A DNA stretch of 27,335 nt from Pseudomonadota bacterium (GTDB lineage Bacteria > Pseudomonadota > Alphaproteobacteria > Rhizobiales > Xanthobacteraceae). The notes under the pieces were generated by a model, which saw nothing but the letters and a program-made list of their open reading frames with translations, did not search any database and had not been told where the DNA came from. A program made the translations under genes and the position numbers. The stretch spans positions 1 through 27,335 of the forward strand of contig JAEXHR010000089.1 of assembly GCA_023449855.1 (NCBI GenBank). Direction: 5' to 3'. Below, piece after piece: positions 8,172-15,220 of the stretch (position 1 is the stretch's first letter; every line of letters begins with the position of its first letter).

Positions 8172-9535
8172 GCATGATCTTCAACCCACGCCGTCTCGGC
8201 ATCGCCGTCGCGACCGCTTTCTCGCTCGCAGCGCTCGTGACCACACCATCTTTCGCAGCGGCCAAGGTGCAGCGCCTGGTCACGCCGGGCGGCATCGAGG
8301 CCTGGTTCGTCCGGGACGCCACCGTCCCCGTGATCGCCATGGAATATGCCTTTGGCGGCGGCGCAGCGCAGGACCCCAAGGACAAATCCGGCACCGCCAA
8401 TATGGTGGCCAGCCTGATGGATGAAGGCGCCGGCGATCTTGATTCCGCAGCATTCCGCGAACGTATGGAGCGCCGCGCCATCGAGCTCAGCTTCAACGCC
8501 CAGCGCGACTATCTGCGCGGCTCGCTGCGGATGCTGAAGGATCATCGCGACGAGGCTTTCGACCTTGCGCGCCTCGCCGTGACCTCGCCGCGGTTCGATA
8601 CGGCGGATGTCGAACGCATCCGTGCGCAGATCATGTCCGGTCTGCGCCGCGAGAGCACGAATCCGAATGCGCTGGCAACGCGCAAGTTCCTGCAGGTGGC
8701 TTTCGGCGATCATCCCTATAGCCGCCAGTCCAATGGCAGCCTGACCGATGTGCCGAAGATCGGCGTCGACGACATCAAGGCCTACAAGCAGCGCATCGTC
8801 GCCAGGGACACGCTGAAGGTTTCCGTGGTCGGCGACATCGACCCCGACACGCTCGCCAGTCTACTGGACAAGACGTTCGGCGCCCTGCCCGCCAAGGCCG
8901 ATCTCGTACCGGTGCCGGAGATCGCCGTCAGCAAGCCACCGCAGAAAGCGTTCGTGACGCTGGACGTGCCGCAGACGGTGATCACCTTCGGCAGCCCCGG
9001 CATCAAGCGTGACGATCCGAACTTCATGGCGGCCTATATCGTGAATCATATTCTCGGCGGCGGCACGCTGTCGTCACGGCTCTATCACGAAGTGCGTGAA
9101 AAGCGCGGCCTCGCTTACGGCGTCTCGAGTCAGCTCATCTGGATGCAGCACTCCGGCCTGTGGATCGGCAACACCGCAACCCGCGCCGACCGCGCCACCG
9201 AGACCATCGACACCGTGACTAGCGAAGTGAAGCGGCTCGCTGAGGAAGGCCCGACGCAGAAGGAGCTGGACGAAGCCAAGTCCTATCTCAACGGCTCGCA
9301 GATGCTGGCGCTCGACACCTCGTCGAAACTGGCCGGCGCGCTGTTGCAGTACCAGCTCGACAAGATGCCGATCGACTATATCGAGAAGCGCAGCGCCATC
9401 ATCGATGCGGTAACGCTGGATCAGGCCAAGGCGGCTGCCAAACGACTGTGGGCCGACGGACTCCTGAGCGTCGTGGTCGGCCGCGCGCCGCAGGCGGCGG
9501 CGCAGCCGGTGGCACCGGCACCAAAGGCGAACTGA
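8168..9535 (+). CDS. M16 family protein without zinc site (partner subunit), exported
   Basis: It is homologous to the preceding gene but the zinc motif is gone: at the aligned SGLAHFLEH position it reads SGTANMVAS, with His, Glu and His replaced by Asn78, Ala81 and Ser82. The C-terminal domain keeps SRLYHEVREKRGLAYG, the conserved Arg/Tyr region that contacts substrate in M16 partner subunits. A signal peptide ends near residue 30 (TTPSFA-A). The start is taken as GTG 8168, within GTGA shared with the upstream stop and eight bases after GAGGAG; ATG 8174 is an alternative that lies further from that site. The protein has 455 residues. By analogy with mitochondrial processing peptidase and two-subunit bacterial M16 pairs, it likely supports the catalytic subunit. 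Confidence 0.95.
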   Translation: MSMIFNPRRLGIAVATAFSLAALVTTPSFAAAKVQRLVTPGGIEAWFVRDATVPVIAMEYAFGGGAAQDPKDKSGTANMVASLMDEGAGDLDSAAFRERMERRAIELSFNAQRDYLRGSLRMLKDHRDEAFDLARLAVTSPRFDTADVERIRAQIMSGLRRESTNPNALATRKFLQVAFGDHPYSRQSNGSLTDVPKIGVDDIKAYKQRIVARDTLKVSVVGDIDPDTLASLLDKTFGALPAKADLVPVPEIAVSKPPQKAFVTLDVPQTVITFGSPGIKRDDPNFMAAYIVNHILGGGTLSSRLYHEVREKRGLAYGVSSQLIWMQHSGLWIGNTATRADRATETIDTVTSEVKRLAEEGPTQKELDEAKSYLNGSQMLALDTSSKLAGALLQYQLDKMPIDYIEKRSAIIDAVTLDQAKAAAKRLWADGLLSVVVGRAPQAAAQPVAPAPKAN

Positions 9536-10452
9536 TGCAGATCGCCGTCATCGGCGCAGGAGCTGTCGGCTGTTACTACGGCGCCATGCTGCTTCGCGCC
9601 GGTCATGACGTGACCCTGGTCGGACGTCCCGCCCATGTAGACGCCATCAATGCGCGGGGCCTGCATTTTGAAAGCGCGTCCTTCACCGGCTTCATACCGG
9701 CGAAGGCGGTGACCGAGATCGCGGCCCTCACCTCGCCCGATCTCGTGCTGTTTGCGGTCAAGTCCGGCGATACGGACGATACGGCAAGAACGCTTCGGCC
9801 GGTGCTCAAGCCTGCCTCGATCGTGCTGAGCCTGCAGAACGGCGTCGACAACCCCGAGCGGCTGCGCAAGGTTCTCAGCCAGCCGGTGATCGCGGCGGCC
9901 GTCTATGTGGCCACCGAAATGCCGGGGCCCGGCCATGTCAAACACAATGGCCGCGGCGAACTCATCATCGGCGCCGCGCCGCAAAGTGCCGCGCTGGCAA
10001 AGCTCCTGTCCGACGCCCGGGTGCCCACCACCGTGGCCGACGACATCGATGCGGTGCAGTGGTCGAAGCTCATCAACAATTGCGCCTATAATGCGCTGTC
10101 GGCGGTGGCCGGCATCGCTTATGGCGAGATGTTCAAGGTCGAAGGCGTCCCTGCCATCGTCACCAACGCCGTCAAGGAATGCCTCGCGGTGGCACGGGCC
10201 TGCGGCGTGACTTTGCCGGACGATCTACTCGACAAGACGCTTGGCCTTGCCGCCACGATGCCGCACCAGCAGTCCTCGACCTCGCAGGACCTCGGCCGCG
10301 GCAAGCCTTCGGAGATCGACTTTCTCAACGGCTTCATCGTCCGCAAGGGGATCGAACATGGCATCCCGACCCCCACCAATCATGCGCTGCAGGTGATGGT
10401 GAAACTCGTCGAGCGGAGCGGCTCGCGGCGCGCCTATTCTAGCGGCGCTTGA
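9535..10452 (+). CDS. panE: 2-dehydropantoate 2-reductase (ketopantoate reductase family)
   Basis: It reduces ketopantoate to pantoate with NADPH in pantothenate/CoA synthesis. The 305 residues begin with the Rossmann motif IGAGAVGCYYG (Gly7 to Gly12), followed by FAVKSGDTDD, LQNGVDN at 100-106, the catalytic Lys178 in WSKLINNCAYNAL, and KPSEIDFLNG in the C-terminal helical domain. The ATG at 9535 overlaps the previous stop by one base (TGATG), with AAAGGCGA upstream, so it is likely co-translated with the M16 pair although no functional link is evident. Many bacteria carry several PanE-like paralogues with other 2-oxoacid substrates, so the family call is stronger than the substrate call. 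Its last 14 bases overlap the 3' end of the convergent kinase gene. Confidence 0.9.
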   Translation: MQIAVIGAGAVGCYYGAMLLRAGHDVTLVGRPAHVDAINARGLHFESASFTGFIPAKAVTEIAALTSPDLVLFAVKSGDTDDTARTLRPVLKPASIVLSLQNGVDNPERLRKVLSQPVIAAAVYVATEMPGPGHVKHNGRGELIIGAAPQSAALAKLLSDARVPTTVADDIDAVQWSKLINNCAYNALSAVAGIAYGEMFKVEGVPAIVTNAVKECLAVARACGVTLPDDLLDKTLGLAATMPHQQSSTSQDLGRGKPSEIDFLNGFIVRKGIEHGIPTPTNHALQVMVKLVERSGSRRAYSSGA

Positions 10453-11122
10453 TCCGCTGCGGCGGGTCCCACAGACGGAAGCCTCCCTTGAACGCGTTCG
10501 CGTTGTCGCCGCGCCGGGTCTTGCGCGGCAGCTTGTCGAGCTTCTCGACATTGCCGCCGCCGAGCACCGTATAATCAGGCTCCAACGCCGCCGCGAGATC
10601 GGCAACGACCTCGGCAACGCGCTGCCGCCACTTCTTCCTACCCAGCCGCTCGAGGCCGGCCGCACCGACATAATCCTCGAATGTCCGGTTGCGATAAGGC
10701 AGATGGCCAAGCTCCATCGGCTCGAAAACACCGTCGACGATCATGGCCGCGCCGAGCCCGGTGCCAAGGCCGAGAAACAGCATCCGCCCGCCATCGTAGC
10801 TGCCGACCGCCTGCATCATGGCATCGTTCACGAGCTTTACGGGCTTGCGGAATGCATCTTCGAAATCGAAGCCTTTCCAGCCCGCGCCGAGATTGCGTGG
10901 CTCCTTGAGCGGGCGATTGCCGGCCACCGGGCCGGGGTAACCGGCGGAGACGACGTCGTAGCACCAGTCTTTCGTGAGCGTCTTGACCTTGCGGACCATC
11001 GTCTTCGCGGACAGATCGGGCCCGGATTCGAATTCGCGTTTGATGCCTTCACGGCTCGTCATGACCTTCACATGGGTGCCGCCGATATCGATGGTCAGGA
11101 TGTTACGGGAGGTTCTGGTCAT
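10439..11122 (-). CDS. ppgK: ROK-family sugar kinase, polyphosphate-glucokinase-like
   Basis: A cytoplasmic kinase of the ROK/actin-like ATPase fold, probably phosphorylating glucose or a related sugar. The 227 residues show the phosphate-1 loop IDIGGTHVK at 11-19, GYPGPV at 61-66, the catalytic base Asp100 in KLVNDAMM, LGLGTGLGAAM from 117, and ELGHLPYRN from 137. The order and spacing resemble actinobacterial polyphosphate glucokinase more than standard ROK glucokinases or repressors: there is no DNA-binding domain and no ROK zinc cluster. The C-terminal 30 residues are basic (KLPRKTRRG, PPQRIKRR), which might suit polyphosphate, but that is inference. ATG 11122 is chosen over upstream starts because it lies nine residues before the phosphate loop. 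Phosphate donor is unproven. Confidence 0.85.
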   Translation of the reverse strand: MTRTSRNILTIDIGGTHVKVMTSREGIKREFESGPDLSAKTMVRKVKTLTKDWCYDVVSAGYPGPVAGNRPLKEPRNLGAGWKGFDFEDAFRKPVKLVNDAMMQAVGSYDGGRMLFLGLGTGLGAAMIVDGVFEPMELGHLPYRNRTFEDYVGAAGLERLGRKKWRQRVAEVVADLAAALEPDYTVLGGGNVEKLDKLPRKTRRGDNANAFKGGFRLWDPPQRIKRR

Positions 11123-11273
11123 GTGGCGTCCGCCCTGGCTGATCGTGCAACGATAAGCTCCAGCGGAGCGCCTGTTCCCGGATGGCCGCCCTGTGCCGTA
11201 CATATCTTCGAGATCGAAGCCCGGGGTCATGGAGCAGCAAGCCAAGCGCGCCATACTATGCTACGGAGGCACC

Positions 11274-11690
11274 ATGCTCCGCATCACCCGCTCCATCGCC
11301 ATCGAGGAAGACGACATCGAGATCGTCTATGTCCGCGCGTCCGGCCCCGGCGGGCAGAACGTCAACAAGGTCTCCACCGCTGCGCAATTGCGCTTTGACA
11401 GCAAGAAGCTGACGATTCCCGAAGACATGGAAATCCGCCTGCGCACCCTCGCCGGCCAGCGGATGACCAAAGAAGGCGTGATCGTCATGCACGCCCAGCG
11501 CTTCCGCACCCAGGAGCGCAACAAGGCCGATGCCATCGAGCGGCTGGTGGAGCTGCTGAAGGAGGCCGCCTATCGCGAGCCACCGCGGCGACCGACCAAG
11601 CCGACCCTCGGCTCCAAGAAGCGCCGCCTCGACGGCAAGAAGCGCCGCAGCGATGTCAAGGCCGGCCGCAGCGGACGCTTCACCGACTGA
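11274..11690 (+). CDS. arfB: Alternative ribosome-rescue factor ArfB (peptidyl-tRNA hydrolase)
   Basis: It frees ribosomes stalled on mRNAs lacking a stop codon by hydrolysing the peptidyl-tRNA. The class I release-factor domain has the catalytic GGQ at 26-28 in GPGGQNVNKVST. The C-terminal tail is strongly basic (RRPTKP, KKRRLDGKKRR, KAGRSGR from about 105), the part that enters the empty mRNA channel. Length 138 residues matches E. coli ArfB (140), and the lack of the longer RF domains excludes RF1/RF2. The ATG at 11274 follows GGAGG at 11265-11269; an in-frame ATG at 11229 would add 15 unconserved residues. It is divergent from the kinase gene and 31 bases before the VOC gene. Confidence 0.95.
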   Translation: MLRITRSIAIEEDDIEIVYVRASGPGGQNVNKVSTAAQLRFDSKKLTIPEDMEIRLRTLAGQRMTKEGVIVMHAQRFRTQERNKADAIERLVELLKEAAYREPPRRPTKPTLGSKKRRLDGKKRRSDVKAGRSGRFTD

Positions 11691-11721
11691 TTTTCAAGAC
11701 CACGACTGCAAGGACCGCTCC

Positions 11722-12117
11722 ATGGCCAAACCCGTTCACTCCATGATTCGCGTGCTCGACGAAGCGCGCTCGCTCGATTTCTACAAGCGCGCCTTCGGCC
11801 TCGACATCGCCGAGCGACTGGCCTTTGACGATTTCACGCTTGTTTATCTGCGCCATCCGTCCTCGCCTTTCGAGCTGGAGTTGACCGTCAACAAGGGCCG
11901 CACCGAGCCCTATGTGCTCGGCGATGGCTACGGCCATCTCGCCGTGGTGGTGGATGATCTCGCCGCAGAACATGCGCGGTTCGAGCGGGAAAAACTGGCA
12001 CCCGGCCCGCTGCGCGAGTTGCAGCATGGCGGCAAGCCGCTGGCCCGCTTCTTCTTCGCTACCGATCCCGACGGCTACAAGATCGAGGTCATCGAAAAGG
12101 GCGGCCGATTCGCGTGA
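11722..12117 (+). CDS. gloA: Glyoxalase I-like VOC protein (lactoylglutathione lyase family)
   Basis: Glyoxalase I isomerises the glutathione-methylglyoxal adduct. The 131 residues align along their length with E. coli GloA: HSMIRVLDEARSLDFYKRAF at the start, FELELT, YVLGDGYGHLAVVVD and DPDGYKIEVIEK. The four expected metal ligands are present as His6, Glu53, His72 and Glu122. That supports real glyoxalase chemistry, although some family members use other thiols or substrates. ATG 11722 begins the domain directly. It lies downstream of arfB and upstream of an 88-base palindromic repeat that separates it from mutL. Confidence 0.85.
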   Translation: MAKPVHSMIRVLDEARSLDFYKRAFGLDIAERLAFDDFTLVYLRHPSSPFELELTVNKGRTEPYVLGDGYGHLAVVVDDLAAEHARFEREKLAPGPLRELQHGGKPLARFFFATDPDGYKIEVIEKGGRFA

Positions 12118-12127
12118 GGGCTATGCC

Positions 12128-12215
12128 GTAGGGCGGATTAGCGCAGCGTAATTCGCCGCGGAGCCTCCGCCATGAATTCGGCCGGCGGATTACGCCTTCG
12201 GCTCATCCGCCCTAC
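12128..12215. repeat. REP-like paired hairpin element, family A copy 1
   Basis: An 88-base unit bounded by GTAGGGCGGATTAGC and its inverse GGCTCATCCGCCCTAC. Each half is itself a hairpin: GGCGGATTA with TAATTCGCC in the left half, GGCGGATTA with TCATCCGCC in the right. A second copy with the same ends lies at 23226-23311. It begins ten bases after the VOC stop and precedes mutL. Such paired palindromes are known as REP/BIME-type elements, mobilised in trans by RAYT transposases; no RAYT gene is in this window. Confidence 0.85.
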
Positions 12216-12336
12216 GAATCGGCGCATCGAGCCGGGGACAGCTCCGATCAGACCGGGACATGAGAGCTGGTGGGGCTTAGAATAACACCCTGAGTTCCCT
12301 ACATATCCCCGACCCGTCATCTACGCTCCGAGACCC

Positions 12337-14157
12337 ATGCCCGTCCGCCAACTGCCAGAAACCATCGTCAACCGCATCGCCGCCGGCGAGGTGGTGGAGC
12401 GGCCGGCAAGCGTGGTCAAGGAACTGGTGGAAAACGCCATCGATGCCGGCGCGAGCCGGATCGAGATCTTCACCGATGGCGGCGGGCGGCGGAAGATCGC
12501 CATCACCGATGACGGCCACGGCATGACCCATGCCGATCTCGGGCTCGCCGTGGAGCGCCACGCCACCTCGAAGCTCGACGACGAGGACCTGCTGCAGATC
12601 CGCACCCTCGGTTTTCGCGGCGAGGCGCTGCCCTCGATCGGCTCGGTAGCACGGCTCGGCATCACCACGCGCCATGCCAGCGAACCGCATGCCTGGTCGC
12701 TGACGGTAGATGCCGGCACCAAAGAGCCGATCGTACCGGCGGCGCTCGGCCACGGCACACGCATCGAGGTCGCCGATCTCTTCTATGCCACGCCGGCGCG
12801 GCTGAAGTTTCTCAAGACCGACCGCACCGAAGCGGAAGCCATCCGCGAAGTCGTTCGCCGCCTCGCGATGGCGCGGCCCGATGTCGCGTTCACGCTCTCG
12901 GGCGAAGAACGTGCGCCGATCACCTGGGCTGCTGCGCTGCCCGGCGCGCCCGGACAGCTCACCCGGCTCGGCGACATTCTCGGCGCGGATTTTCGCGCCA
13001 GCGCGATTGCAGTGCGCAGCGAGCGCGAAGGCGTCGTCGTCGAAGGCTTCGCCGCCTCGCCATCGCTGACCAAGGCCAATGCGCTCGGCCAGTATCTGTT
13101 CGTGAATGGCCGGCCAGTGCGCGACAAGCTGATCGTCGGCGCGGTGCGCGCGGCCTATTCCGACTATCTGCCGCGCGACCGCCATCCGGTGCTGGCACTG
13201 TTCGTGACGCTCGATCCGCAGGAAGTCGATGCCAACGTGCATCCCGCCAAGACCGAAGTGCGCTTCCGCAATGCCGGCCTCGTCCGCGCGCTGATCGTGC
13301 ATGCGCTGAAGGAAGGTCTGGCGCGCGAGGGCAAGCGCACGGCGGCGAACAACGATGCCGGTGCGGTGCTGTCCTCGTTCCGGCCGAACAGCGCGCCGAG
13401 TTTCACGCAACGCAATGCCAATTGGGACTGGCAGCGCTCGCCGTCCTATCCAGTGGCGCCTGCGCCGGCTTTCGATGGCGCTGCAGCCTTTGCCGAACCA
13501 CCGCAGGCAGCGTTCGATGTCGGCACACCGACCGCCGACGTGCGTTTCGAAGAGGCGCCGCAGGTCGATCTGCTCGATCGACCGCTCGGTGCCGCGCGCG
13601 CACAGGTGCATGAGAACTACATCATCGCGCAGACGCGCGACGGCATGATCGTGGTCGATCAGCACGCCGCGCATGAGCGCATCGTCTATGAGAAGCTGAA
13701 GGCCTCGCTGGCGAAGAACGGCGTGCAGCGGCAGATCCTGCTGATCCCCGATATCGTCGAGATGGACGAGGCGACGGTGGAGAAGCTGGTGGAACGCGCC
13801 GAGGAACTGGCGAGTTACGGCCTTGCGATCGACAGTTTCGGCCCCGGCGCCATCGCGGTGCGCGAAACGCCGTCGCTGCTCGGCAAGACCAATGCGGCCT
13901 CTCTGCTGCGCGATCTCGCCGAACACATGGCCGAATGGGACGAAGCGCTGCCGCTGGAGCGCCGGCTGATGCATGTCGCCGCGACCATGGCCTGTCACGG
14001 ATCGATCCGCTCCGGCCGCAGGCTGCGGCCGGAAGAGATGAACGCGCTGTTGCGCGAGATGGAAGAGACGCCGAATTCCGGCCAGTGCAATCACGGCCGC
14101 CCGACTTATGTGGAGCTCAAGCTCAACGATATCGAGAAACTGTTCGGGAGAAGATGA
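12337..14157 (+). CDS. mutL: DNA mismatch repair protein MutL
   Basis: It couples MutS mismatch recognition to strand incision. The N-terminal GHKL ATPase has Glu29 and Asn33 in KELVENAIDAG, DDGHGM at 58-63 and GFRGEAL at 92-98. A variable linker (about 340-420, rich in Pro, Ala and Phe) leads to the C-terminal dimerisation domain. That domain carries DQHAAHERIVYE at 441-452, which fits the DQHA(x)2E(x)4E endonuclease motif, plus ACHGSIRSG and QCNHGRPT, the accompanying metal-site motifs. So this MutL is predicted to nick DNA itself, as in bacteria without MutH. Length is 606 residues. The ATG at 12337 starts the conserved MPVRQLPETIVNRIAAGEV region. Confidence 0.97.
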   Translation: MPVRQLPETIVNRIAAGEVVERPASVVKELVENAIDAGASRIEIFTDGGGRRKIAITDDGHGMTHADLGLAVERHATSKLDDEDLLQIRTLGFRGEALPSIGSVARLGITTRHASEPHAWSLTVDAGTKEPIVPAALGHGTRIEVADLFYATPARLKFLKTDRTEAEAIREVVRRLAMARPDVAFTLSGEERAPITWAAALPGAPGQLTRLGDILGADFRASAIAVRSEREGVVVEGFAASPSLTKANALGQYLFVNGRPVRDKLIVGAVRAAYSDYLPRDRHPVLALFVTLDPQEVDANVHPAKTEVRFRNAGLVRALIVHALKEGLAREGKRTAANNDAGAVLSSFRPNSAPSFTQRNANWDWQRSPSYPVAPAPAFDGAAAFAEPPQAAFDVGTPTADVRFEEAPQVDLLDRPLGAARAQVHENYIIAQTRDGMIVVDQHAAHERIVYEKLKASLAKNGVQRQILLIPDIVEMDEATVEKLVERAEELASYGLAIDSFGPGAIAVRETPSLLGKTNAASLLRDLAEHMAEWDEALPLERRLMHVAATMACHGSIRSGRRLRPEEMNALLREMEETPNSGQCNHGRPTYVELKLNDIEKLFGRR

Positions 14158-14164
14158 AACTCCC

Positions 14165-14253
14165 GTAGCCCGGATGAAGCGAAGCGCAATCCGGGATTCA
14201 GAGCCTCATCATATTGCCGGTCCCCGGGTTACGCTCCGCTCCACCCTGGCTAC
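14165..14253. repeat. REP-like paired hairpin element, family B
   Basis: An 89-base unit bounded by GTAGCCCGGATGAAGC and its imperfect inverse CACCCTGGCTAC. The left half folds as CCCGGAT with ATCCGGG around GAAGCGAAGCGCA; the right half pairs CCGGGT with ACCCTGG around TACGCTCCGCTCC. The core differs from the GGCGGATTA family at 12128 and 23226. It fills the gap between the convergent stops of mutL and the VOC gene, where it could serve as a bidirectional terminator. Confidence 0.75.
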
Positions 14254-14259
14254 AAAGTC

Positions 14260-14646
14260 TCACGTATATTTCGGATCTCGCTCAAGCAGTTCGATCGACA
14301 CACCCTGCGGCGCGCGGATGAAGCAGATGCGCAGGCCGGGCTTCAGCGTATGCGGCTCCTTGGTGAATTCGACGCCCTTGGCCTTGAGATCCGCAGCGAC
14401 AGCATCGATGTCCTTCACCGCAAGGCCGAAGTGATCGAGGCCCTGATAGGGCGTGACCGGCGGCGGATTGACGCCCATGTCGGGCGTAACAGGGGCGAGG
14501 AAAATCTTGCCGCCGCCGAGCGCGATATCAACACGGCCAGGCGCGCGCAGGATCTCGGCGCCGAGCTTGTCGGCAAACCACTGTGCGGTGGCTTCGACAT
14601 CCGGCGTGCGGATATGGACGTGGTCCCAGGTGCAGGCGAGCGTCAT
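14260..14646 (-). CDS. VOC family protein (glyoxalase/dioxygenase fold), function unknown
   Basis: A 128-residue protein with the paired beta-alpha-beta-beta-beta modules of the vicinal oxygen chelate fold. Candidate metal ligands are His9 or His11 (WDHVHIRTPD), His72 in GLDHFGLAV and Glu119 in VSIELLER, so metal binding is plausible. It does not show the GloA-specific pattern seen in the VOC gene at 11722, so substrate and reaction cannot be named; isomerase, dioxygenase or resistance protein are all possible. GGGAG lies just upstream of the ATG at 14646. It sits 13 bases downstream of rsmD on the same strand, likely in the rluB-rsmD transcript. Confidence 0.85.
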   Translation of the reverse strand: MTLACTWDHVHIRTPDVEATAQWFADKLGAEILRAPGRVDIALGGGKIFLAPVTPDMGVNPPPVTPYQGLDHFGLAVKDIDAVAADLKAKGVEFTKEPHTLKPGLRICFIRAPQGVSIELLERDPKYT

Positions 14647-14659
14647 CGGTTTCTCCCGT

Positions 14660-15217
14660 TTATTTTGTGTATCTCAGGAACGTGAATTCGGTCTCGTCAT
14701 AAGCGCGGCGTTCGAGCTCTTCATAGCCTTCGGGCGCAACGAAGCCCGCGTCCTTCGCCTCTTCCACCACGACAAGCGCCTGCGGCACCAGCCAGCCGCC
14801 ATCGCGCAGCGCTGCGAGCGATTTTTCCGCCAGTTTCATGCGATAGGGCGGATCGATGAACACCAGCGCGAACGGCTCCACCGGATGCGCCGGGCCGGGA
14901 TCGCTGGCGTCGCGGCGATAGACTTTCGTCACGCCGCCGAGGCCGAGGCTCTCGACATTGTCGCGCAGCAGCGCGCGCGCTTCCGAGCCGTTGTCAACGA
15001 ACAGTGTGAATTTCGCCCCGCGCGACACCGCCTCGATGCCGAGCGCGCCGGTGCCGGCATAGAGATCGAGCACCCGCGCATCCAGCATCGGGTTCTCATA
15101 GGCATGCATCAGGATGTTGAACAGCGACTCGCGCAGACGATCCTGCGTCGGGCGGATCGCTTGCGTCGAGGGACCCGCAATGTTGCGGCCTCGCAGCCGG
15201 CCACCGATCACGCGCAT
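14660..15217 (-). CDS. rsmD: 16S rRNA (guanine-966 N2) methyltransferase
   Basis: It methylates G966 of 16S rRNA in the small subunit using S-adenosylmethionine. The 185 residues show the N-terminal RVIGGRLRGR, RPTQDRLRESLFNIL at 22-36, the SAM-binding loop DLYAGTGALG at 51-60, acidic FVDNG, and the catalytic DPPY at 122-125. This is the full RsmD pattern and length. It starts three bases after the rluB stop, so the two rRNA modification genes are transcribed together and probably translationally coupled. Confidence 0.96.
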   Translation of the reverse strand: MRVIGGRLRGRNIAGPSTQAIRPTQDRLRESLFNILMHAYENPMLDARVLDLYAGTGALGIEAVSRGAKFTLFVDNGSEARALLRDNVESLGLGGVTKVYRRDASDPGPAHPVEPFALVFIDPPYRMKLAEKSLAALRDGGWLVPQALVVVEEAKDAGFVAPEGYEELERRAYDETEFTFLRYTK

Positions 15218-15220
15218 GGA

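Noticed and set aside
12277..14094. A 605-codon open frame antisense to mutL
   Set aside because: It is a shadow of the high-GC mutL coding frame and overlaps the mutL start; its protein is Arg/His/Gly-rich without any domain.
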